From an uncultured Anaerolineaceae bacterium (GTDB lineage Bacteria; Chloroflexota; Anaerolineae; Promineifilales; Promineifilaceae): a stretch of DNA of 5,246 nt. The stretch covers positions 1-5,246 of the forward strand of contig CALBTC010000441.1 of the NCBI GenBank assembly GCA_937967805.1, given 5' to 3'. The notes beneath the pieces are model-generated. The model ran no database searches and was not told the DNA's origin. It saw only the letters and a list, made by a program, of their open reading frames with translations. Below, piece by piece: positions 1-5,106 of this stretch (position 1 is its first letter; every line of letters begins with the position of its first letter). Both the position numbers and the translations under genes were made by a program.

Positions 1-1121
1 CCATCCCCGCCGCACTGGCCGCCTATCCGCCTCCATCTACCCTAGGAAACGTCATGCGAGATGTGGCTGGGCAGTTGCAGGTGCGCCAGATGGCTCTCCT
101 GCTGGCCGATCAGTCCAGCCGTCTGGTCTGCATCGACCAGGTGCGTGTTACCGAGCCTATTGCCGCGCTGATGACGATGGCGCTGGCCCCGTATGGCTCA
201 GGCGTGACAACCCGCCGCTGGACGGGCGAAGAAGAAGGGCATCCTCTGCTGGCCTGCTGCGATTGGATAGCCACCGTGGCGCCGCTGGCTCTGGGTGACG
301 TGATCATCGGCGCGCTTTGTCTCGGTCCGCCCGTGCCGGACGGGTATTTAAATACGCGGCAAATCGCTTACGTCGGCCAGGTGGCCGGCGTGATGGCTGT
401 GGCTGCGGAGGCGATGCGCCTTGTTGACGCCTCACGCGCCATGTCTCGTGAACTGCTCCGTGTGCGCGATGCAGAGCGCATGCAGCTGGCGGCCCAAATA
501 CATGACGAGCCGCTGCAAAGTGTTTCCCTGGCTGCTGGGCGGTTGAACCGGCTGGCCGAGCAGGCAGCAGCGTTGGCGCCGGCTACTGCGGCTAATTTAG
601 CTGCGACCGAGTTGGCCACGCTTAGCCACGAGATGCAGCATACCAGTCGCCAGCTGCGCGATATTTGCGCCGGGTTGCACCCGCCGCTGCTGAAGCAGGG
701 CGCGCAGTGGGCGGTTAAGGAAGTAGTGTATCTGTTTCGAGACAAAGCGCGGTGGGACGTGCACCTGGACGTGCGCGTTGATCCTGAGGTGTACATCCCA
801 CAGGCGGCGACGGTGACCATCTATTATATCCTGCATGAAGCGCTGAATAACGTGTGTAAACATGCGCGGGCAACGGCCGTTTGGGTCTGCCTGTCTTACG
901 AGAAAGAACGCCTGTCCCTGGTGATAGCAGACAATGGCTGCCACGCGGACAGGGCTGCCTGGTCTCTGCCGGCGCTGGTCCGGGCGCGCCACTTTGGCAT
1001 TGTAGGCATGCACGAATGGGCCGGACTGGCCGGCGGCACATTGCACGTCACCGGACGTGAAGGTGGGGGGACGGCCGTTACCCTGCATATCCCCTTTACG
1101 CCGGACGACTTGCTGGCGTAA
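1..1121 (+). CDS. Sensor histidine kinase, HisKA_3/NarX-DesK-DegS type, with GAF-like domain (5'-partial)
   Basis: Cytoplasmic part of a two-component sensor kinase that would autophosphorylate on histidine and pass phosphate to a NarL-type response regulator. Numbering takes the ATG at 54 as residue 1. Residues 1-125 look GAF-like (a strand ending LLLAD, later IIGALCLGP, then a helix). The dimerisation/phosphoacceptor helix is at 138-165, with AAQIHDEPLQ giving acceptor His150 and the D-x-x-x-Q motif (Asp151, Gln155) linked to phosphatase activity in this family. The HATPase domain has an N-box HEALNNVCKHA (261-271), G1 box DNG (293-295), G2 GIVGM (315-319) and a final GGGT (337-340). No membrane segment is visible. 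The ATG at 54 has an AGGA at 44-47, but the frame is open back to base 3 and those 17 codons read like the first helix of a GAF domain, so the true start is probably outside the window. Family call firm; stimulus unknown. Confidence 0.93.
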   Translation, partial: IPAALAAYPPPSTLGNVMRDVAGQLQVRQMALLLADQSSRLVCIDQVRVTEPIAALMTMALAPYGSGVTTRRWTGEEEGHPLLACCDWIATVAPLALGDVIIGALCLGPPVPDGYLNTRQIAYVGQVAGVMAVAAEAMRLVDASRAMSRELLRVRDAERMQLAAQIHDEPLQSVSLAAGRLNRLAEQAAALAPATAANLAATELATLSHEMQHTSRQLRDICAGLHPPLLKQGAQWAVKEVVYLFRDKARWDVHLDVRVDPEVYIPQAATVTIYYILHEALNNVCKHARATAVWVCLSYEKERLSLVIADNGCHADRAAWSLPALVRARHFGIVGMHEWAGLAGGTLHVTGREGGGTAVTLHIPFTPDDLLA

Positions 1122-1144
1122 ACTACCGGGATGCAGGTAATTAT

Positions 1145-1150
1145 GGAGAG
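1145..1150 (+). promoter_or_regulatory. Ribosome binding site of the ABC ATPase gene
   Basis: GGAGAG lies 8 bases before an ATG at 1159 and 5 bases before a GTG at 1156. The spacing favours the ATG. The gap from the kinase stop codon is only about 37 bases and shows no terminator, consistent with co-transcription. Confidence 0.6.
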
Positions 1151-1158
1151 AAACAGTG

Positions 1159-2130
1159 ATGAATGATGCGAATCCAGTAATGGAAGTGAAGGAGATCACC
1201 AAAGTGTATCCGGGCGCGGCCAAAGCGGCCGTTTCAGCGCTTAATCTGACGTTGCATCCCGGTGAAATTGTGGCCCTGCTGGGTCCCAACGGCGCCGGCA
1301 AGACAACGGCCGTGAAGATGATCGCCGGCCTGGTGCTGCCCACCGCCGGCAGCGTGTGCGTCATGGGCCACGACGTGGTGCGAGCGCGCACGACCAGCGT
1401 GCGCCACATCGGGGCCGTGCTGGAAGGGGCGCGCAATCTTTATTGGCGTCTGTCGGCGGAAGAAAATTTGCGCTACTTTGGCGCGCTACGTTTGACCCCA
1501 CGGCGGCAGTTGGCTGGGCGCATTGATGAACTGCTGTCCCTGTTTGGCCTGGAGGCGCAGCGCGGCCAGGAAGTGCGCCATTTCAGCCGCGGGATGCAGC
1601 AGAAGCTGGCCATAGCCAGCGCGCTGCTGCACGATCCCGATTTGCTGCTGCTGGACGAGCCAACCTTGGGCCTGGATGTAAAAGCCGCCCGGCAGCTGGA
1701 AGAGACGGTTGCTCAACTGGCCCGCAAGCAGGGCAAAGCAATTTTACTTACCACCCATATGATGGACGTGGCCGAAAAGCTGGCGCAGCGCATCATCGTC
1801 ATCCACCAGGGGCGGGAAGTGGTCTCCGAAGAAACCCAATCCTTGCTGCGCCGCTACAGCGCGCAGCGAGACGTAGTGGAGATTCACGTGACCGGCGCGG
1901 TGCCGCCGGCGCTATGGGCGCAGGTGCAGCAGGTGGTTCCGGATGCGGCCATCTCTGGCGAGAACGGGACGACGCAGCTGCTGCTGCCGGGGCTGGACCA
2001 GGCGCTGCTGCTGCGGCTGTTGCAGCAGCTCAACGCCGGGGGCGTGTCCATTCAGGAAGTGGGCCGCCGTCGGGCGCATCTGGAAGAAATCTTCCTTTCT
2101 CTGACCGAACCGGAGCAGGCAGATGATTAA
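1159..2130 (+). CDS. ABC transporter ATP-binding protein, DrrA-like (ABC-2 export type)
   Basis: Nucleotide-binding subunit that hydrolyses ATP at the inner face of the membrane to drive the two ABC-2 permeases encoded next. With the ATG at 1159 as residue 1 (323 aa): Walker A GPNGAGKT at 42-49; a Q-loop region IGAVLEGARNLYWRLS at 84-99 in which the usual Gln is Glu89; signature SRGMQ at 143-147; Walker B LLLLDE at 162-167 with catalytic Glu167; D-loop LGLD at 170-173; H-loop His200 in TTHMMD. A C-terminal extension of about 90 residues ends with LEEIFLSLT, the tail motif usual in DrrA/CcmA-like export ATPases. A GTG at 1156 is an alternative start adding one residue. The stop overlaps the next gene by 8 bases, implying translational coupling. 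All catalytic motifs look intact, so this should be active. Substrate not determinable; drug, lipid or peptide export are typical of the family. Confidence 0.95.
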   Translation: MNDANPVMEVKEITKVYPGAAKAAVSALNLTLHPGEIVALLGPNGAGKTTAVKMIAGLVLPTAGSVCVMGHDVVRARTTSVRHIGAVLEGARNLYWRLSAEENLRYFGALRLTPRRQLAGRIDELLSLFGLEAQRGQEVRHFSRGMQQKLAIASALLHDPDLLLLDEPTLGLDVKAARQLEETVAQLARKQGKAILLTTHMMDVAEKLAQRIIVIHQGREVVSEETQSLLRRYSAQRDVVEIHVTGAVPPALWAQVQQVVPDAAISGENGTTQLLLPGLDQALLLRLLQQLNAGGVSIQEVGRRRAHLEEIFLSLTEPEQADD

Positions 2131-2941
2131 TTTTTTTCGCATAGCAGTGGCAGAGGCGCGGCGTGAGCTGCTGCGGGCGCGCGCCTACTGGCTGGAAGTC
2201 GTAGCAGACCAGCTGCTGTTTACCCTTGGTTTTTTGCTGCTATCCGGTCTATTTTATCTAGTGGCCGAAGGAGAATACGGCGGCCGGGCGCAACTGGCTT
2301 CCCTGGTCGGCTTTGTCATCTGGCGCGTAGCCGACGGCTGCATCTTGCGCACGGTAGACAGCCTTAGCGACGACGCCCAGGCAGGCACGCTGGAGCAGAT
2401 ATGGCTGAGCGGCGTCTCGCCCCAGCTGGTGCTGCTGGCCCGCAGCATGGCCATTTTGTTGTATCACGGCGCGCGGGGGCTGCTGTTGGTGGTTATTATC
2501 ATGCTGCTGCTGCAAATTTCGCCCGCTTTCCTACCTGGGGCGGCGGCGGGAACGATAGCCGCCGGATCCCTCGTCTTCTTGCTGACCCAAGCCGGTGCCT
2601 TTGGCGCGGCGTTTGTAATTGCCGGGCTGCACCTGGCTTATAAAAATGTGGCTGCCCTCACGCTCGCCGTGTCTACGGCCCTGCTCTTCTTGACCGGTGC
2701 ATTAGCTCCTCTGGAGGGCGCGTCGGTTTTAACGGCCGTCAGTCGGGCGCTACCATTGACATTGGGCATTGAGCTTTCCCGGCAGCTGACGGCAGGCGAG
2801 GCTACCTGGACGCAGCTGTACCAGCAGCCGGATTTTTACTGGCTGCTCGTAAATACAGCGATCTACGGGCTGTTGGGCTGGCTGGGGATGGGGTGGGGGC
2901 AGCGCCGGGCCCGCCGCGACGGCTCGCTGGCGCACTATTGA
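2123..2941 (+). CDS. ABC-2 type transporter permease, first of a pair
   Basis: Integral membrane subunit of the exporter, 272 aa. By eye there are six hydrophobic segments, at about 29-47, 58-78, 117-135, 142-169, 177-196 and 238-258, the usual count for ABC-2 permeases. Between segments 2 and 3 lies QAGTLEQIWLS (86-96), the E/Q-x-G-T-L-E motif found in the cytoplasmic loop of ABC-2 proteins, thought to contact the ATPase. The N-terminus is short and basic (EARRELLRAR) and the C-terminus ends in an Arg-rich stretch followed by DGSLAHY. The start is well supported: GGAG at 2112-2115, inside the end of the ATPase gene, is 7 bases before the ATG, and the two genes overlap by 8 bases. The next gene is a paralogue, so the two probably form a heterodimer. 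Codons 3-5 contain a T7 tract. Family certain, cargo unknown. Confidence 0.93.
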   Translation: MINFFRIAVAEARRELLRARAYWLEVVADQLLFTLGFLLLSGLFYLVAEGEYGGRAQLASLVGFVIWRVADGCILRTVDSLSDDAQAGTLEQIWLSGVSPQLVLLARSMAILLYHGARGLLLVVIIMLLLQISPAFLPGAAAGTIAAGSLVFLLTQAGAFGAAFVIAGLHLAYKNVAALTLAVSTALLFLTGALAPLEGASVLTAVSRALPLTLGIELSRQLTAGEATWTQLYQQPDFYWLLVNTAIYGLLGWLGMGWGQRRARRDGSLAHY

Positions 2942-2948
2942 GGTGGTG

Positions 2949-3743
2949 ATGCTACCTGTTTTTTCCCTCTTTCTGGCCGAACTGCGCCGCGACGTACGCA
3001 CCTGGTACGCTTACCGGTTGCAGGCACTCAGCTCTTTAGTGCTGTGGCTGGTGGCCTTTCCCTTTATGATGGCCACCTTTGACGGTGTGGCCGGCGGCTA
3101 TGACGCCGAGCGACAGCTCGCTTCCCTGATTGGCTTCCTGGTATGGGAGCTGTGCGCCGGCGTTCTCTCGGCGACTACCGAATCTGTGACTATCGAAGCG
3201 CGTCAGGGGACATTGGAGAGCGTCATCCTGGCACCCGTTCCGCCTTTGCTTACCTTCTGGCTGCGCCTGACGGCCGTTTTTGCGCGGCAGGCGATAGAAA
3301 CGTTGATATTGGGCCTGGCACTGGCGCTGCTGCTGGGTCTGTTCGTGACGCCGGGCACGGCGGCGCTGCTGGTGGCGCTGCTGACGCTGCTGGGCGTGGC
3401 TGGCGTAGGGCTGGCGTTGGGCGGGCTGGCACTGGTGTATAAGAGCGTGGACAGCGTTGTCGCCGTCGTGTCGCTGCTGGCCGTGCTCTTTACCGGCGCG
3501 CTGGTACCGCTGAATAACCTGGGCGTAGTGTTTACGCTGCTCAAGCTGCTGCTGCCGATGACCTGGGGCATCGATCTGCTGCGCCAGACGTTGATTAACG
3601 GCGTGGGCTTGTCTCAGCTATGGGAAAGCGGGGCGCTGCCAGGGCTTGGGCTGCAATCTGCTGTTTTTCTGGGGTTGGGGATTGTCGTCTTCCGCTGGGG
3701 ATTGCGTCGCGCTCAGGAGCAGGGCAGCCTGGGGAGTTATTAG
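2949..3743 (+). CDS. ABC-2 type transporter permease, second of a pair
   Basis: Second membrane subunit of the exporter, 264 aa from the ATG at 2949. It aligns end to end with the preceding permease: QLASLIGFLVW here against QLASLVGFVIW there, ARQGTLESVIL against AQAGTLEQIWL, TGALVPL against TGALAPL, LPMTWGIDLLRQ against LPLTLGIELSRQ, and the tail GSLGSY against GSLAHY. Six hydrophobic segments fall at about 24-44, 56-76, 116-134, 136-162, 167-188 and 232-251. Start choice: GTG at 2943, GTG at 2946 and ATG at 2949 are in frame. GAGG at 2940-2943, straddling the previous stop, is well placed only for the ATG, so I prefer 2949, leaving a 7-base gap; use of 2943 would add two residues. It is the last gene of the operon; a small hairpin follows the stop. 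Duplication and divergence of one ancestral permease gene is the simple explanation for the pair. Confidence 0.93.
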   Translation: MLPVFSLFLAELRRDVRTWYAYRLQALSSLVLWLVAFPFMMATFDGVAGGYDAERQLASLIGFLVWELCAGVLSATTESVTIEARQGTLESVILAPVPPLLTFWLRLTAVFARQAIETLILGLALALLLGLFVTPGTAALLVALLTLLGVAGVGLALGGLALVYKSVDSVVAVVSLLAVLFTGALVPLNNLGVVFTLLKLLLPMTWGIDLLRQTLINGVGLSQLWESGALPGLGLQSAVFLGLGIVVFRWGLRRAQEQGSLGSY

Positions 3744-3744
3744 G

Positions 3745-3760
3745 TAGTACGCCAGTACTA
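3745..3760. terminator. Short hairpin just after the transporter operon; weak terminator or operator candidate
   Basis: TAGTAC (3745-3750), loop GCCA, then GTACTA (3755-3760), a perfect 6-base stem starting two bases after the stop codon. The arms can be lengthened by GG/CC if one base bulges. The stem is AT-rich and the bases that follow (TCCTTT) are a poor U-tract, so intrinsic termination would be weak. Position is the main argument for a terminator; symmetry equally allows a protein-binding site. Confidence 0.3.
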
Positions 3761-4015
3761 TCCTTTGCATAACCACAGTACGCACGTTCCATTCGCAAAC
3801 AGGCTGATTGTTTCATGTTTGCCGCCGCGCTGCCGGCTACAATAAGCCGCATCATGATTACAGGCAAGGCAGCAATGAACCATTTTTGAGCAGCGCCACA
3901 TAGCGCACACCGTCCGTTTCGGGTTTCCTTTTTTTTGTGATCGTATATTGAGAAAGCACCGCCTACTGGTGGATGACTGACCCGGTGGATTGATGATCTA
4001 GGCTGTTGGTGGACG

Positions 4016-4027
4016 CAACGGCCGTTG
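4016..4027. repeat. Palindrome CAACGGCCGTTG, longest copy of a dispersed ACGGCCGT repeat
   Basis: A perfect 12-base palindrome in the intergenic region. Its core ACGGCCGT also occurs exactly at 873-880, 1071-1078, 1306-1313, 2732-2739 and 3270-3277, with near copies at 1225-1232 (GCGGCCGT) and 5234-5241 (ACGGCCGA). From base composition I estimate well under one exact copy would be expected in a window this size. All five exact copies in genes sit in the same codon phase and encode Thr-Ala-Val. This resembles short, highly repeated palindromes such as HIP1 of cyanobacteria in style, though the sequence differs. Function unknown. Confidence 0.65.
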
Positions 4028-4083
4028 ACGCCCCTGCCGCCGCGCCTGATGCACGATAGCTGGATAACGGAAGTTCTCTCTGA

Positions 4084-4103
4084 TTCATTGATGAGTCAAT
4101 GAA
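4084..4103. promoter_or_regulatory. Perfect 8-base inverted repeat, candidate operator upstream of the regulator gene
   Basis: Arms TTCATTGA (4084-4091) and TCAATGAA (4096-4103) are exact reverse complements separated by TGAG. The repeat sits about 138 bases before the start codon at 4242 and about 25 bases upstream of the candidate -35 position. A dimeric LuxR/NarL-type protein binds sites of roughly this size and symmetry, so autoregulation by the downstream gene is possible but unproven. The words ATGAGT (4091-4096) and ACTCAT (4129-4134, its reverse complement) also recur here. It could instead form a hairpin in a longer leader transcript. Confidence 0.45.
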
Positions 4104-4127
4104 ATTGAAAGGGCAAAGAGGAAGAAT

Positions 4128-4156
4128 TACTCATTCTTTGAAGCAAATGATATTTT
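4128..4156 (+). promoter_or_regulatory. Weak extended -10 promoter candidate for the regulator gene
   Basis: TGATATTTT (4148-4156) fits an extended -10 pattern (TG, one base, then TATTTT, four of six matches to TATAAT). Seventeen bases upstream is TACTCA (4128-4133), a poor -35 with three matches. It would start transcription near 4163, giving a leader of about 80 bases. A competing box, TATATT at 3944-3949, has no -35 either. Both are tentative. Confidence 0.25.
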
Positions 4157-4241
4157 CGCAAGGGTACCTAACCTGATCTTTCAAGACAAAACTCTAAACT
4201 TTCTGTCAGAGCGTTCTTGCGACTTACAAAAACATCAAACA

Positions 4242-5009
4242 ATGGATAAGAACAGTAGATTAATTTCAATCGTAGATAACCGACCCCTTATCATCCAGGC
4301 GCTGACAGAACAAATTGCAACTGTCACGGATATGCGGCTGGTGGCGACCGGACAGGTAGGCGATCACATCCTGCCTATTGCCCAAACCTGGCATCCGGAC
4401 ATCCTCATCGTGAGCACGGACATGCCCCAGGCGGAGAGTAACGACGTCATCCGCTTTCAGCCCATTCCCATGCTGCGCGCCTTGAACCGTTGCTATCCGG
4501 ATACAAAAGTCATCTTCCTGGTAAGTCATCACCTGCCGGTGCTGGCGTATCTGGCAGAGCGAATGGGTGTCATGGGGTATATCCTGCTGCAAGACCCCCT
4601 TATGGCAAACATTGTGGATGTTATCCGTCATGTTCAGGTCGGCCGCAAAGTATATTCCAAAGTTGTCCGGGAAGAACAATTCTACTTAACCATTCAAGAT
4701 AAAGGCTTGTCGGACACACAAATTAACATTCTGGGAGCTGTCGCCACAGATCCCAACCTGTCCCAGCAGCAAATTGCCCGCATCATCGGCATCACGCATG
4801 GATCGGTACGCAACGCCCTGAGCCAGCTCTTTCAAGCCTGCGGCGTACGGAATCTGCTAGGTGTGCTTTTGGCAACACAGGATGTGGACATGACTCAATT
4901 TCAACTGAAACCTTCTGGAAGGGAAGAGGAAACTGGGGCGGGCTTGTTTGGGAGAACAGCCCACCCCCACCTGCAAAAGCAGGCTATACCACATGTAGCC
5001 TCATTATAG
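4242..5009 (+). CDS. Atypical response regulator: degenerate receiver domain plus LuxR-type HTH
   Basis: A NarL/FixJ-architecture transcription regulator of 255 aa. Residues 6-130 follow a receiver fold: ISIVDNRPLIIQAL matches the usual VDDHPLVREGL start, PDILIVSTDMP (52-62) matches PDVVLLDLxMP, KVIFLVSHH (89-97) matches the KVIVLTAHD strand, and GYILLQD (112-118) matches GYLLKD. In that alignment the second acidic residue is Asn13, the phospho-accepting Asp is Ser58, the switch Thr is Val94 and the conserved Lys is missing (Leu116/Gln117). Ordinary Asp phosphorylation is therefore unlikely, as in known phosphorylation-independent regulators. Residues 155-212 (LSDTQINIL, LSQQQIARIIGITHGSVRNALSQLF, GVRN) match a LuxR/GerE helix-turn-helix, so DNA binding should be retained. 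About eight extra residues lie after MPQ, and a 43-residue C-terminal tail has no recognised domain. The ATG at 4242 has no Shine-Dalgarno sequence, but the receiver starts at residue 6 and no better start exists. Composition is more AT-rich than the operon. Confidence 0.88.
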   Translation: MDKNSRLISIVDNRPLIIQALTEQIATVTDMRLVATGQVGDHILPIAQTWHPDILIVSTDMPQAESNDVIRFQPIPMLRALNRCYPDTKVIFLVSHHLPVLAYLAERMGVMGYILLQDPLMANIVDVIRHVQVGRKVYSKVVREEQFYLTIQDKGLSDTQINILGAVATDPNLSQQQIARIIGITHGSVRNALSQLFQACGVRNLLGVLLATQDVDMTQFQLKPSGREEETGAGLFGRTAHPHLQKQAIPHVASL

Positions 5010-5018
5010 TCAGTTTCC
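4928..5018 (+). other. Potential multi-branched RNA fold over the 3' end of the regulator gene
   Basis: GGAAACT (4928-4934) and AGTTTCC (5012-5018) can close a structure enclosing a strong GC-rich hairpin (4935-4967: GGGG, one mismatch, GGGCT-GTT against AAC-AGCCC and CCCC, with one bulged T), then a small stem CCTGC-AAAA-GCAGG (4970-4983) or an alternative one, GGCTATA/TGTAGCC (4982-5000), which shares two bases with it. The stop codon lies inside. No U-tract follows, so it is not a classical intrinsic terminator. It could still act as a 3' stabiliser, a factor-dependent end, or an inserted repeat-like element that also encodes the odd protein tail. Confidence 0.4.
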
Positions 5019-5050
5019 CCCGCACTATCCAGACTAAATCTTGACCATTC

Positions 5051-5077
5051 ATACAGACACTGTCTGCCTGGCTGTAT
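5051..5077. promoter_or_regulatory. Palindromic element upstream of the lipoprotein gene, candidate operator
   Basis: CAGACA (5054-5059), one base, TGTCTG (5061-5066) is a perfect 13-base odd palindrome. Overlapping arms ATACAG (5051-5056) and CTGTAT (5072-5077) offer a second symmetry. A TTGACC resembling a -35 box lies just upstream at 5041-5046, but no convincing -10 follows at normal spacing. The palindrome would sit in the promoter spacer if that -35 is used, a typical operator position. Confidence 0.35.
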
Positions 5078-5106
5078 GCCGCTGCCTACCAGAAGGAAAG
5101 GAATCT

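Larger units (their letters stand above)
3744..4241. other. Intergenic region without a credible gene
   Basis: About 500 bases separate the transporter operon from the regulator gene. I see no coding region of either strand with a family signature and no tRNA-like fold. The left part (3744 to about 4080) is of fairly balanced to GC-rich composition; the right part (about 4080-4241) is clearly richer in A and T than any flanking gene. Contents: a hairpin after the operon stop (3745-3760), an inverted repeat GCAAAC/GTTTGC (3795-3800 and 3817-3822), a T8 tract (3929-3936), a TATATT box (3944-3949) without a good -35, three GGTGGA words (3968, 3984, 4008), the palindrome at 4016-4027, the inverted repeat at 4084-4103, and a weak extended -10 element (4148-4156). 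The region probably holds the regulator gene's promoter and leader. Confidence 0.7.

Noticed and set aside
597..1436. Long antisense open frame (279 codons) across the kinase 3' end and ATPase 5' start
   Set aside because: It is the complement of two well-supported genes, has no recognisable domain, and its openness follows from GC-rich codon bias on the other strand.
2131..2137. T7 tract in codons 3-5 of the first permease as a phase-variation site
   Set aside because: The tract is short and the Phe-Phe codons explain it; no second frame or alternative start makes a switch plausible.
3595..3867. Minus-strand 90-codon frame starting in the intergenic region and running into the second permease
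   Set aside because: No family resemblance, and two thirds of its length is not independent of the permease codons or shows no coding bias; no downstream partner on that strand.
3815..3889. Small + strand frame of 24 codons in the intergenic region
   Set aside because: No ribosome binding site before its ATG, no hydrophobic or other recognisable feature; length is expected by chance.
3912..3936. Intrinsic terminator suggested by CCG-TTT-CGG followed by a T8 tract
   Set aside because: The stem has only three base pairs with a three-base loop, and it lies about 170 bases beyond the operon's stop; the T-tract alone is not enough.
4928..5018. tRNA-like gene suggested by a 7-base closing stem and about 91-base length
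   Set aside because: There is no T-loop sequence, no anticodon arm with a 7-base loop and no D-arm at the right offset; the main hairpin is too long for any tRNA arm.
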